A stretch of DNA of 47,106 nucleotides from Advenella kashmirensis W13003 (GTDB lineage: Bacteria > Pseudomonadota > Gammaproteobacteria > Burkholderiales > Burkholderiaceae_B): the NCBI RefSeq assembly GCF_000506985.1, contig NZ_KI650981.1, positions 1 to 47,106 of the forward strand. Reading direction: 5' to 3'. Positions 38,018-47,106 of the stretch are shown piece by piece; the stretch's first letter is position 1; each line of letters begins with the position of its first letter. Position numbers and translations under genes: made by a program. The notes beneath the pieces are model-generated. The model was not told the origin of the DNA. It did no database searches and saw only the letters and a list, made by a program, of their open reading frames with translations.

Positions 38018-38638
38018 TTGTTCAGGATAGGATTGACAGGTGGCATTGGCTCGGGCAAATCAACCGTTGCTCAGTTTCTGGCTGCGCGAGGTGCGAGCGT
38101 GATAGATGCCGACGCATTGTCGCGGGCTCTGACTCAACCGGGTGGCCAGGCCATGCCGGCCATTGCCGCCGAATTCGGACAACGGGCAGTGCAGGCGGAT
38201 GGCGCCATGGATCGTAGCTATATGCGTCAGCGGGTATTTGACGATGTGAAGGTACGCCATCGTCTGGAGCAGATCCTGCATCCGCTCATCGGCGCGGCGA
38301 TGCAGGCGGCAACGCAGGCAGCCACGGGCCTTTATCTGGTCTACGACATTCCGTTGCTGGTCGAGTCGCTCGCCCGATACCGGCCGTTAATGGACCGGAT
38401 CTGTGTGGTAGACTGTGAAGAAACCGAGCAGATTGCGCGGGTCCAGGCGCGCAGTGGTCTTTCCGCGCAAGCCGTCACAGACATTATGAACACCCAGGCG
38501 TCGCGCGGTCAGCGACTGGCGGCGGCGGACGATGTAATTTTCAACGGCATCGGCATTTCGACAGCCATGCTTGAAGAACGAGTGCAGCAAGTGCATGACA
38601 GCTGGCTGCAGTTGATGGCGCAACGCAAGGCATCGTGA
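38018..38638 (+). CDS. coaE: Dephospho-CoA kinase
   Basis: A 206-residue enzyme that phosphorylates dephospho-CoA, the last step of coenzyme A synthesis. The P-loop GGIGSGKST is at residues 8-16, followed by the family pattern VIDADALSR and later VYDIPLLVES. The start is TTG at 38018, with AGGAG six bases upstream; the frame is open only shortly before this. It lies between the prepilin peptidase and zapD, a widely conserved order. Confidence 0.95.
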   Translation: MFRIGLTGGIGSGKSTVAQFLAARGASVIDADALSRALTQPGGQAMPAIAAEFGQRAVQADGAMDRSYMRQRVFDDVKVRHRLEQILHPLIGAAMQAATQAATGLYLVYDIPLLVESLARYRPLMDRICVVDCEETEQIARVQARSGLSAQAVTDIMNTQASRGQRLAAADDVIFNGIGISTAMLEERVQQVHDSWLQLMAQRKAS

Positions 38639-38796
38639 AGGGTGGCCGCACGCAGTGCGCCCAGGATCAATAGCAGCAGCGCAGCGGGGATGGCGACGAC
38701 GCCACATACCGGACGCAGGCAACGGGGCCAGCCGGTCGACAGCCGGTGATGTCGCTTCTGCCAGATGTGATAGCAAAAAACAAAAGGGTCAGTCAA

Positions 38797-39552
38797 TTGG
38801 TTTTATACGAATATCCCATTAACGAACGTATACGCTCCCTGATGCGGCTTGAATATCTTTTCAAGCGCCTGTTTGCATTTATCAGTGGCACCAGTCCCAT
38901 GCACCAGCATGTGGCGTTGTCGCTGCTGTTCGAAATCATGGATACTTGCGATCGTGCTGAAGTGCGCTCCGGTATTCTGCAGGATATCGACAAGCAGAAG
39001 GTTAATCTGGAAAGTTATCGGCATCATCCCAATATTGATTTGAATGCGCTTGATGCCGCCGTTGCCGATCTGAGCCGGGTGTCCGCCGCGCTGATGGGCA
39101 AAGGCAGGATCGGCCAGGCGGCCCGCGAAAATGAATGGCTGATGAGTCTGAAAAACCGTTTTGCCGTGCCGGGCGGGACTTCGCAGATTGATATTCCGTC
39201 CTACCATGCCTGGCAATTGTCGGCCGACGAGAACCGGCAGCGTGCGATCAAAGAGTGGGTGGAACCCTTCATGCCCCTCTTTGACGGTGTCAGTGTGGTG
39301 TTGAAAATGCTGCGTGAATCGGGAAGCCCTATTGATGCGAGCACGCAGGAAGGCGGCGTGTTCCAGGAAATGCTCGGCGGCAAAATCTACCAGATGGTAC
39401 GCGTCTGGGTGTCGGACGAACGCCTGATCTACCCCGAAATCAGCGCCAACAAATATGTGGTCTGGGTGCGGTTCTCCGAATTGGACGCCCAGTATAAAAC
39501 GCAGCTCATCACGACACCGACCGTTTTCAAAATGTCTTTTTGCAACGTGTAA
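38797..39552 (+). CDS. zapD: Cell division protein ZapD
   Basis: A 251-residue protein that crosslinks FtsZ filaments at the division site. TTG at 38797 is preferred because the product then starts MVLYEYPINERIRSLMRLE, the usual ZapD N-terminus, and an AAGGG lies eight bases upstream. An in-frame ATG at 38749 would add 16 residues not seen in relatives. Other family segments are QINPxxW-like IDIPSYHAW and the C-terminal YVVWVRFSE. Length (251 against about 247 in E. coli) supports the short form. It follows coaE after about 160 bases without another gene. Confidence 0.92.
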   Translation: MVLYEYPINERIRSLMRLEYLFKRLFAFISGTSPMHQHVALSLLFEIMDTCDRAEVRSGILQDIDKQKVNLESYRHHPNIDLNALDAAVADLSRVSAALMGKGRIGQAARENEWLMSLKNRFAVPGGTSQIDIPSYHAWQLSADENRQRAIKEWVEPFMPLFDGVSVVLKMLRESGSPIDASTQEGGVFQEMLGGKIYQMVRVWVSDERLIYPEISANKYVVWVRFSELDAQYKTQLITTPTVFKMSFCNV

Positions 39553-39675
39553 GCCGTCATGCATTGCGGCTGTCATGCGGATGCGGACCGGCTTTCTGTT
39601 ACAACTGGCTGGTTGCGATTTATTACAATCATCAGCAAAAGGATGCCAGCCCTGTGTAAATAGGTAAAAATAGGG

Positions 39676-39692
39676 GCTTCTCGATAAGAAGC
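39676..39692 (+). other. Small hairpin in the leader of the RND operon
   Basis: GCTTCT-cgata-AGAAGC lies 13 bases before the ATG of the membrane fusion protein gene and could affect ribosome access or be an operator. There is no clear ribosome-binding site between the hairpin and the ATG. Confidence 0.35.
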
Positions 39693-39704
39693 GAATTCTA
39701 ACCT

Positions 39705-40934
39705 ATGCCGGATCCCGCAAGTTCAAACAAAAAGTCCCGTAAGTTCCTGTTCTTGCTTTTGATTCTGCTGCTGATCGGCGGCGGGTATTATTTTTGGCAT
39801 CAGCGCGGCGACAGCGCCGGGACGGATCAGAAAACCAGCGCGCAACAGCAGGCGAAGCCGGCCGCAGGGCAGGCAGAGCGCGGCGCCGGACGTTCCCGGG
39901 GCGGGCGCGGTGGCCAGGCCACCGCAGCAGCCACACCGGTCAGTGTCGTGCCGGTCATGAAAAAATCGCTGACCGTCAGTGTCACGGGGTTAGGTACGGT
40001 GACGGCGTTCAATACCGTGACCGTGCGCAGCCGGGTTGATGGCCCGATACAGAAAATTCTTTTTACCGAAGGCCAGAAGGTCAATGAAGGCGATGTGCTG
40101 GTCGAGATCGACCCACGCTCCTTCGAAGTCGCTTTGCAGCAGGCAAAGGGCACGCAGGCACAGAATGCCGCGTTGCTGGCCAACGCCAAGCGCGATCTTC
40201 AGCGCTACCAGACGCTGTTCAAACAGGATTCGATTGCCCGTCAGCAAGTCGATACCCAGCAGTCATTGGTGCGTCAGTATGAAGGTCAGGCCCAGACCAA
40301 TCAGGCTGCCGTGGACGATGCCAGACTCTCGCTGACCTACACCAAGGTGCGTGCCCCCATTAGCGGTCGTCTGGGCCTGCGCACGGTTGACGTAGGTAAT
40401 TTGATTACGGCGAACGCCACAGAGGGCATTGTCACGATTACTCAGGTGCAGCCGATTGCCGTGGTCTTTTCCATGCCCGAGTCCTGGTTGCCTGATGTTG
40501 CCGGTCCGTTATATCAGGGAAAGAAGCTCAAAGTCATCCTGCGGGACCGGGATAACAAGGTGCAACTGGCCGAAGGCGAGTTGTCGTCCATGGACAACGC
40601 GGTGGATACCACGACGGGCACGGTCAAGCTGAAGGCCACATTCGCCAATGAGGACGAGACCCTGTTTCCGAATCAGTTTGTGAATACAGAACTGAAAGTC
40701 CGCGAGATTCCGGACGCGCTGGTGGTCATGTCCGACGCGATTCAGAACAGTTCACGCGGCGCCTATGTTTACGTGGCCAAAAAAGACAACACCGTCGAGA
40801 CCCGCCAGATTGAACTGGGCGTGGTCGACAGTGGCTATACCCAGATCACCAAGGGTCTGGCCGAAGGCGAACAGGTTGTGTCCGAGGGCGTAGATCGTCT
40901 GCGCAACGGCGCCAAAGTCGAGATCGTCAAGTGA
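39705..40934 (+). CDS. mdtA: RND efflux membrane fusion protein, MdtA type
   Basis: A 409-residue periplasmic adaptor anchored by one N-terminal membrane segment (about 13-30). Residues 45-78 form an unusual linker rich in Q/A/G/R, including GRSRGGRGG. Lipoyl, α-hairpin and β-barrel regions follow. Typical segments are [33 protein letters not shown] and [14 protein letters not shown]. It joins the inner-membrane pumps encoded downstream to an outer-membrane channel. The stop overlaps the next gene by four bases (an ORF overlap at 40931). Confidence 0.93.
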   Translation: MPDPASSNKKSRKFLFLLLILLLIGGGYYFWHQRGDSAGTDQKTSAQQQAKPAAGQAERGAGRSRGGRGGQATAAATPVSVVPVMKKSLTVSVTGLGTVTAFNTVTVRSRVDGPIQKILFTEGQKVNEGDVLVEIDPRSFEVALQQAKGTQAQNAALLANAKRDLQRYQTLFKQDSIARQQVDTQQSLVRQYEGQAQTNQAAVDDARLSLTYTKVRAPISGRLGLRTVDVGNLITANATEGIVTITQVQPIAVVFSMPESWLPDVAGPLYQGKKLKVILRDRDNKVQLAEGELSSMDNAVDTTTGTVKLKATFANEDETLFPNQFVNTELKVREIPDALVVMSDAIQNSSRGAYVYVAKKDNTVETRQIELGVVDSGYTQITKGLAEGEQVVSEGVDRLRNGAKVEIVK

Positions 40935-43900
40935 GTATTTCCCGGACTTTCATCCTGAAGCCGGTGGCCACGACGCTGGCCATGATTGCAATCCTGCTGG
41001 GCGGGCTGGTGGCCTACCGCCTGTTGCCGGTCTCGGCGCTGCCGGAAGTGGATTATCCGACCATTCAGGTCGTCTCGTTATACCCGGGTGCGGGGCCCGA
41101 TACCATGGCCTCGCTGGTGACCTCGCCGCTGGAGCGGCAGTTCGGGCAGATGCCGGGGCTGTTGCAGATGACCTCGTCGAGTTCCGGCGGCGCATCAGTC
41201 GTGACGCTGCAGTTCGGTCTGGACGTGGAGATGAGCGTGGCCGAGCAGGAGGTGCAGGCGGCCATCAACGCCGCTTCGAACCTGCTGCCCTCGGATATGC
41301 CGATGCCCCCGGTGTATAACAAGGTCAATCCGGCAGACCGGCCCGTGGTGACCCTGGCCATCACCTCTGAAAATATGCCGCTGCATGAGGCGCGTGATCT
41401 GGTCGAAACCCGGATGGCGCAGAAACTGTCGCAGATTTCCGGTGTCGGGCTGGTCAGCATTGCCGGCGGGCAGCGACCTGCCGTGCGGGTTCAGGTCAAT
41501 CCCACGGCCCTGGCTGCCAATGGCCTGACGCTGAGCGATGTGCGCACTGCCATTACCGCGGCCAATGTCAACCAGCCTACAGGCAATATCGACGGTCCGC
41601 GGCGCGGCACGACCATTTACGCCAACAGCCAGGTTAAAACCCCCGAAGAATACAATGACCTGATCCTGGCATACAACAACGGTGCGCCCCTGCGGCTGAA
41701 GGATGTGGCCAATACCATCCAGGGTGCAGAAGATGTACGCCAGGCGGCGTGGATCAACGATCAGCCGGCCATTTTGCTGAATATCCAGCGTCAGCCCGGC
41801 GCCAATGTAATCGATGTGGTCGACAATGTAAAAAAATTGCTGCCGCAGCTGCGCCAGGCACTGCCGGCCTCACTGGATATCAATACTGTCGCGGACAGGA
41901 CTGAAACCATTCGTGAATCCATCAATCACGTGCAGAACGAAATGCTGATGGCGATTCTGCTGGTGATCGTCGTGACCTATGCATTCCTGCGCAGCTTCAG
42001 CGCGACGGTCATTCCGTCCATTGTCGTGCCGCTTTCCATTGTCGGCACCTTCGGCGTGATGTATCTGCTGGGATTCAGTCTGAATAATCTGACCCTGATG
42101 GCGCTGACCATCGCTACCGGCTTTGTGGTCGATGATGCCATCGTCATGATCGAAAATATTGCCCGTCATATCGAGAATGGAGAAACACCGTTGCAGGCGG
42201 CATTGAAGGGCTCGGCGGAAATCGGTTTTACCCTGATCTCGCTGACCGTCTCGCTCATCGCCGTGCTGATCCCGCTGTTGTTCATGGGTGACGTGATTGG
42301 TCGATTGTTCAGCGAATTTGCCATCACGCTGGCGACGGCCATCATTATTTCACTTGTGATTTCGCTGACGCTCACGCCCATGATGTGCGCGCGCATGCTC
42401 AAGCCCGAATCGGCCTACGAAGGCAATCGTCTGCACCGAAAAATGGGCGAGGCGATCGATCGTGTAATTCACGGCTATGACAGGATGCTGACCGTAGTGC
42501 TGCGTCATCAGCCGCTGACACTGCTGGTGGCGCTGCTGACTTTTGTGCTGACGGTCCTGCTGTATATGTGGATACCCAAGGGCTTCTTCCCGCAGCAGGA
42601 TACCGGTATGATCCAGATCATTACCGAAGCGCCCCAGTCATCGTCATTCAAAATGATGTCCGAGCGTCAGGTGGAGATTGCCCGGGCCATCAAGGATGAT
42701 CCGGCCGTGGCATCCGTTTCGTCCTTCATTGGGGTGGATGGTTCCAATGCGACGCTCAACACAGGCAGAATGCAGGTTGAACTCAAGCCCGCCGCAGACC
42801 GTGATGCCATTACCGATGTGATGCAGCGACTGGAAGACAAGGCGGCGCAGGTCAGTGGCATGAAAGTCTATCTGCAGGCGTCGCAGGACCTGACCATTGA
42901 TGCCCGGGTATCGCGCACGCAGTATCAGCTCAGCCTGTCCAGTCTGGATACCGACCAGTTACGCAAATGGGTGCCGATATTTGTCGAGCGTCTGGCTGCC
43001 GATAAGGCACTGGCCGGGGTGACCGACAACTTCCAGTTCAACGGGTTGCAAACACTGGTCAAGGTCGATCGCGACGCCGCCGCACGCTACGGCATTACCA
43101 TGACGCAGATTGACGAAGCCTTGTATAACGCCTTTGGACAGCGGCTGGTGTCGACGATTTTTACCCAGTCGGCGCAATACCGCGTGGTCATGGAAGTGGC
43201 GGAGCATTTTCGGGATAATCCGGCAGACCTGGATCATGTGTATATCAAAACCACAGAAGGAACGCCGATCGCCCTGACGCAACTGGCGCAGATCGTGCCG
43301 GGGCAGGAACTGCTGGAAGTCATGCGCGTCGATCAATTTCCGTCTGCGCTGGTCTCCTTTAACCTGGCTCCGGGTACTTCGCTGTCCGAGGCCGTGCAGC
43401 GCGTCAATGACATTCGCACCGAGATCGGGCTGCCGTCCATTGTGGATATGCGCTTCCAGGGTGCCGCGCAGGCATTCGAATCCTCGCTGTCGAGCACCTT
43501 GTGGCTGCTGCTGGCCGCTGTATTTACGATGTACATCGTGCTGGGCGTGCTGTATGAAAGCTATATCCATCCGGTAACGATTCTGTCGACTCTGCCGTCG
43601 GCGGCCGTGGGCGCGCTGCTGGCGCTGATGCTGTCAGGCAATGAGCTGGATATGATCGGCATTATCGGGATTATCCTGCTGATCGGTATCGTCAAGAAAA
43701 ACGCGATCATGATGATTGATTTTGCGCTGGATGCCGAACGCCACCAGGGACTGCCGCCGGTCAAGGCGATCCACCAGGCCGCGCTGTTGCGCTTTCGTCC
43801 CATTCTGATGACGACGCTGGCCGCGTTGTTCGGCGCGATTCCGCTGATGCTCTCGACCGGTACGGGCGCCGAGCTGCGTCAGCCTTTGGGTCTGACCATG

Positions 43901-44023
43901 GTGGGCGGGCTGATCTGCAGTCAGTTGCTGACCCTGTTTACCACGCCTGTGATTTACCTGATGTTTGACCGCCTGGTCAAAAAACGCAAGCCGTCCGATG
44001 TGGCGGCGCAGGCTGAGATATGA
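40931..44023 (+). CDS. mdtB: RND efflux pump, MdtB type
   Basis: A 1030-residue proton-driven transporter with 12 helices and two large periplasmic loops. The start codon is GTG at 40931, which overlaps the mdtA stop. The proton-relay residues are D401/D402 in helix 4 ([14 protein letters not shown]) and K923 in helix 10 ([14 protein letters not shown]). The N-terminus [19 protein letters not shown] and the heteromultimeric partner next door identify the MdtB/MdtC group, which exports bile salts, novobiocin and other compounds in E. coli. The substrates here are unknown. The stop overlaps the next pump start (ATGA). Confidence 0.95.
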   Translation: MSISRTFILKPVATTLAMIAILLGGLVAYRLLPVSALPEVDYPTIQVVSLYPGAGPDTMASLVTSPLERQFGQMPGLLQMTSSSSGGASVVTLQFGLDVEMSVAEQEVQAAINAASNLLPSDMPMPPVYNKVNPADRPVVTLAITSENMPLHEARDLVETRMAQKLSQISGVGLVSIAGGQRPAVRVQVNPTALAANGLTLSDVRTAITAANVNQPTGNIDGPRRGTTIYANSQVKTPEEYNDLILAYNNGAPLRLKDVANTIQGAEDVRQAAWINDQPAILLNIQRQPGANVIDVVDNVKKLLPQLRQALPASLDINTVADRTETIRESINHVQNEMLMAILLVIVVTYAFLRSFSATVIPSIVVPLSIVGTFGVMYLLGFSLNNLTLMALTIATGFVVDDAIVMIENIARHIENGETPLQAALKGSAEIGFTLISLTVSLIAVLIPLLFMGDVIGRLFSEFAITLATAIIISLVISLTLTPMMCARMLKPESAYEGNRLHRKMGEAIDRVIHGYDRMLTVVLRHQPLTLLVALLTFVLTVLLYMWIPKGFFPQQDTGMIQIITEAPQSSSFKMMSERQVEIARAIKDDPAVASVSSFIGVDGSNATLNTGRMQVELKPAADRDAITDVMQRLEDKAAQVSGMKVYLQASQDLTIDARVSRTQYQLSLSSLDTDQLRKWVPIFVERLAADKALAGVTDNFQFNGLQTLVKVDRDAAARYGITMTQIDEALYNAFGQRLVSTIFTQSAQYRVVMEVAEHFRDNPADLDHVYIKTTEGTPIALTQLAQIVPGQELLEVMRVDQFPSALVSFNLAPGTSLSEAVQRVNDIRTEIGLPSIVDMRFQGAAQAFESSLSSTLWLLLAAVFTMYIVLGVLYESYIHPVTILSTLPSAAVGALLALMLSGNELDMIGIIGIILLIGIVKKNAIMMIDFALDAERHQGLPPVKAIHQAALLRFRPILMTTLAALFGAIPLMLSTGTGAELRQPLGLTMVGGLICSQLLTLFTTPVIYLMFDRLVKKRKPSDVAAQAEI

Positions 44024-47000
44024 GTCTGTCCCGTCCCTTTATCCTCAGGCCGGTCGCCACTTCGCTGCTGGCGCTGGCGGTGGCGGTCATGGGCATGGTG
44101 GCTTTTTTTCTGCTGCCGGTCGCGCCGCTGCCCACGCTGGACTCTCCGGTCATTGTGGTGCGGGCTTCGCTGTCCGGCGCCAGCCCCGAGACCATGGCCT
44201 CCAGTGTGGCAACGCCGCTGGAGCGCTCGCTCGGTAATATTGCCGGTATCGATTTGATGTCCTCCAGCAGTTCCGAGGGGTCCACATCGATTTTCATGAT
44301 TTTCGATCTGAACAAGGATGTGCATACTGCCGCGCGTGAGGTCCAGGCGGCCATCAATGCCGCGCGCCCCCTGCTGCCCAGCAGCATGAAGCAACCGCCC
44401 ACTTATCGCAATGTGAACCCGTCTTCGACCCCCATCATGGTCCTGGCCCTGACCTCGGATCTGCTGGGGCAGGGCGAGCTTTATGATCTTGCCTCCACCA
44501 TCCTGGCGCAGAAACTGGCGCAGGTGCGCGGCGTGGGGGAAGTGACGGTCGGCGGCAGCTCGCTGCCGGCGGTACGGGTCGATCTGAACCCCAATATGCT
44601 CAACAATATGGGCATTTCTCTCGATACGGTGCGCACTGCGCTGGCGGCGACCAATTCGGTCAATCCAAAAGGGTTTCTGGAAAACGATCAGTATCAGTGG
44701 CAAGTGGCCACCAATGGACAATTGCGCTACGCAAAAGATTTCGAAAACCTGATCGTCGCCTGGAAAGACAATACGGCCGTGCGTCTGCGTGACGTGGCCC
44801 ATGTGTACGATTCAACCGAAAGCCTGTATAACAAAGGGTTCTATAACACCAAGCAGGCCGTGGTGCTGCTGGTGCGCCGCCAAGCCGATGCCAATATTAT
44901 CAAGACCGTCGATTCGGTCAATGACATGCTGCCGGAGCTGACGCAACTGCTGCCACCGCAGGTGAATCTGGATGTGGCCCAGGATCGTACGCCCAGTATT
45001 CGCGCCACGCTGCATGAAGCTGAGCTGACCCTGATTATCGCGGTGTTGCTGGTTATCGTCGTGGTGATGCTGTTTTTGCAGCGTCTGCGCGCCACGCTGA
45101 TTCCGGCCATCTCGGTACCCGTGTCTCTGATGGGCACGTTTATCTTCATGTATTTTCTGGGCTATTCGCTCAACACGATTTCGCTGATGGCGCTGATCGT
45201 GGCAACCGGCTTCGTTGTGGACGACTCCATCGTGGTGCTGGAAAATGTCATGCGCTACATTGAGCGTGGCATGCATCCCATGCGCGCGGCCCTGGTCGGT
45301 GCACGCGAAGTGGGGTTTACCGTGGTCAGTATGAGCCTGTCTCTGATTGCCGTCTTTATCCCGCTGCTATTTATGGGCGGTCTGATCGGCAGGCTGTTTC
45401 TTGAGTTTGCCATGACCTTATCGATTGCGATTGTCATGTCGCTCATCGTCTCGCTGACGCTGACACCCATGATGTGCGCGCAGTGGCTGCGTCATGAGCC
45501 GAATCTGAAGAAGAATCGCCTGCAGCGCGCCTGGGATTCGTTCTTCGACAAACTGGTCGGCGCCTACGGCCGCCTGTTGCGCTTTGCAATCCGTTTTCGA
45601 TTCCTGACCCTGCTGACCTTGCTGGCGACCGTGGTGCTCAATGTCTATTTGTACATTGCCGTGCCCAAAGGTTTTTTTCCCGAGCAGGACACCGGCATGA
45701 TCCAGGGTTTTTTCCGTGCCGACCAGGGGACCTCGTTTGCGGCCTCGGTGCCCAAGCTGGAAGCCTTTCGCAAGGCCATCGTGCAGAATCCCAATGTGGA
45801 TACCGTCTCGGGTTATTCGGGCGGCCGCGGCGGCAGCAATAGCAGTTTCTTTCTGATCCAGCTCAAGCCGTTTGCCGAAAGAGAACAGTCGGTCACCGAG
45901 ATCATCAATGATATGCGCAAGTCCCTGCCGACCATCGCAGGTGCGAGGCTGTCGCTGGTGCCGCAGCAGGATATCCGGGCCGGGCGGGGCGGTGATTCTG
46001 CCGGGTCCTATCAATACGACCTGCAGTCGGGCGATCTGGATACTTTGCGTAAATGGGTACCCCAGGTCAGACAGGCGATGGCGGCGTTGCCGGAACTGGT
46101 GGATGTGCAATCAGAGGCCGAGGAGAAAGGGCGGCGTATCGAACTTGTGATCAACCGGGAAAGTGCAACCCGCCTGAATGTGAATATGTCGACCATTGCG
46201 GGCGTACTGAATAATCTGTTCAGCCAGCGGCAAGTGTCCACGATTTACAGTGCCCTGAACCAATATCAGGTGGTCATGGGCATTGATATCAAGTATGCCC
46301 AGGATCCCGAGGTGCTCAAAACGGTGCAGATTATCGCCTCGGATGGCAAGCTCGTGCCTTTGTCGGCGTTTGCCTCTTTTCAGGTGGGGACCTCGCCGCT
46401 GTCGGTGTCACATCAGGGGCTGATGGCATCCGACTCGGTCTCGTTTTCGCTTGCTGACGGTGTTTCCCTGGAAGAGGCCAGTCAGGCGATCGATAACGCG
46501 GTGGCCCGCATCGGCTTGCCGGCCAATGAGGTTCAGGCGGGGTTTGGCGGCAACGCGCAGCTTTTCCAGCAATCATCTTCACAGCAACCACTGCTTATTC
46601 TGGGGGCGCTCGTGGTGATGTATCTGGTGCTGGGCATGCTGTATGAAAGCTATATGCATCCGCTGACGATTTTGTCGACGCTGCCGTCGGCGGGGGTCGG
46701 TGCGTTGCTGGCGTTGCTGATGTTCAATATGGAATTTACGATCATTGCGCTGATCGGCGTTTTTCTGCTGATCGGTATCGTCAAGAAAAATGCCATTATC
46801 ATGGTGGACTTTGCCCTGGCGCTGGAGCGGGAAAAAGACGTACCTCCCGAGGAGGCGATTTATGAAGCCTGCATTGTGCGTTTTCGCCCCATCATGATGA
46901 CGACGATGGCCGCCATGTTCGGCGCGCTGCCGCTGATCCTGGCCACCGGCGCCGGGGTGGAAATGCGCCAGCCGCTGGGTATTGCGATTGTCGGTGGTCT

Positions 47001-47106
47001 GTTCCTGAGCCAGATTCTGACCCTGTTTACCACGCCGGTCGTGTATATTTATCTGGACAGGCTGCGCTTTACGTTCGAGCGCCGCCGTCAGAAGAAAAAC
47101 CGAGAG
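44020..47106 (+). CDS. mdtC: RND efflux pump, MdtC type (3' end outside the window)
   Basis: 1029 codons are visible with no stop before the window ends, so only a few C-terminal residues are probably missing. The N-terminus is [20 protein letters not shown]. Proton-relay residues are at the same positions as in the preceding pump: D401/D402 ([14 protein letters not shown]) and K923 ([14 protein letters not shown]). In E. coli MdtB and MdtC form a mixed trimer, and the ATGA coupling here fits that. An outer-membrane factor gene may follow beyond the window. Confidence 0.94.
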   Translation, partial: MSLSRPFILRPVATSLLALAVAVMGMVAFFLLPVAPLPTLDSPVIVVRASLSGASPETMASSVATPLERSLGNIAGIDLMSSSSSEGSTSIFMIFDLNKDVHTAAREVQAAINAARPLLPSSMKQPPTYRNVNPSSTPIMVLALTSDLLGQGELYDLASTILAQKLAQVRGVGEVTVGGSSLPAVRVDLNPNMLNNMGISLDTVRTALAATNSVNPKGFLENDQYQWQVATNGQLRYAKDFENLIVAWKDNTAVRLRDVAHVYDSTESLYNKGFYNTKQAVVLLVRRQADANIIKTVDSVNDMLPELTQLLPPQVNLDVAQDRTPSIRATLHEAELTLIIAVLLVIVVVMLFLQRLRATLIPAISVPVSLMGTFIFMYFLGYSLNTISLMALIVATGFVVDDSIVVLENVMRYIERGMHPMRAALVGAREVGFTVVSMSLSLIAVFIPLLFMGGLIGRLFLEFAMTLSIAIVMSLIVSLTLTPMMCAQWLRHEPNLKKNRLQRAWDSFFDKLVGAYGRLLRFAIRFRFLTLLTLLATVVLNVYLYIAVPKGFFPEQDTGMIQGFFRADQGTSFAASVPKLEAFRKAIVQNPNVDTVSGYSGGRGGSNSSFFLIQLKPFAEREQSVTEIINDMRKSLPTIAGARLSLVPQQDIRAGRGGDSAGSYQYDLQSGDLDTLRKWVPQVRQAMAALPELVDVQSEAEEKGRRIELVINRESATRLNVNMSTIAGVLNNLFSQRQVSTIYSALNQYQVVMGIDIKYAQDPEVLKTVQIIASDGKLVPLSAFASFQVGTSPLSVSHQGLMASDSVSFSLADGVSLEEASQAIDNAVARIGLPANEVQAGFGGNAQLFQQSSSQQPLLILGALVVMYLVLGMLYESYMHPLTILSTLPSAGVGALLALLMFNMEFTIIALIGVFLLIGIVKKNAIIMVDFALALEREKDVPPEEAIYEACIVRFRPIMMTTMAAMFGALPLILATGAGVEMRQPLGIAIVGGLFLSQILTLFTTPVVYIYLDRLRFTFERRRQKKNRE

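Noticed and set aside
38639-38796. Possible small membrane protein on the minus strand between coaE and zapD
   Set aside because: A short hydrophobic stretch is visible, but the frame continues as a shadow of coaE and has no credible start or ribosome-binding site.

Overview
This 47 kb window looks like ordinary chromosomal DNA of a betaproteobacterium, most like the Alcaligenaceae (Bordetella/Advenella/Castellaniella-type). The evidence is the divergent gatCAB / mreBCD-mrdA-rodA block, a metX-metW pair, a small DUF3460 protein beside scpA and panC, and coaE-zapD behind a prepilin peptidase. Genus is an inference from gene order and protein sequence and was not tested. Coding density is high. 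No tRNA, rRNA, CRISPR array, prophage or toxin-antitoxin locus was seen.

Layout. 1-102: right end of an IS3-family element. 142-4556: an M14-like peptidase/deacylase (minus) divergent from a complete HisJQMP-type polar amino-acid ABC transporter. 4594-7251 (minus): gshA followed by a VanA-like Rieske oxygenase. 7351-7863: a small lipoprotein. 7905-13229: a SAM-II riboswitch leading a tightly packed metX-metW-ampG-cytochrome c-cytochrome c operon. 13238-15958 (minus): xthA, an EamA transporter and a DODA-type extradiol dioxygenase. 16218-17771: doxX (minus) divergent from a LysR regulator. 17830-18501: pyrE, convergent with gatCAB (18643-21925, minus). 22147-27960: the rod-shape operon. 27972-30640 (minus): ftsE-ftsX-mutY. 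30873-33920: an AapQMP-type amino-acid ABC transporter without its binding protein. 34085-36029: DUF3460, scpA, panC. 36111-37159: a stand-alone LuxR-type HTH protein and an NlpE-like lipoprotein. 37283-39552: a reduced prepilin peptidase, coaE and zapD. 39705 to the end: an MdtABC-type RND efflux system whose second pump gene runs off the window.

Much of the window serves cell-envelope growth and division: MreBCD/PBP2/RodA for elongation, FtsEX and ZapD for division, AmpG for muropeptide recycling. The rest is central metabolism (methionine, glutathione, pyrimidine, pantothenate/CoA), tRNA amidation, DNA repair (ExoIII, MutY), amino-acid uptake and efflux.

I did not find a convincing undescribed multi-gene system. 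The observations most worth a second look are the SAM-II riboswitch heading an operon that ends in two cytochromes, the gshA-Rieske oxygenase pair, the degenerate 36-37 bp tandem repeat built from the 3' end of the aapP-like gene, and the prepilin peptidase that has lost its N-terminal methylase region.
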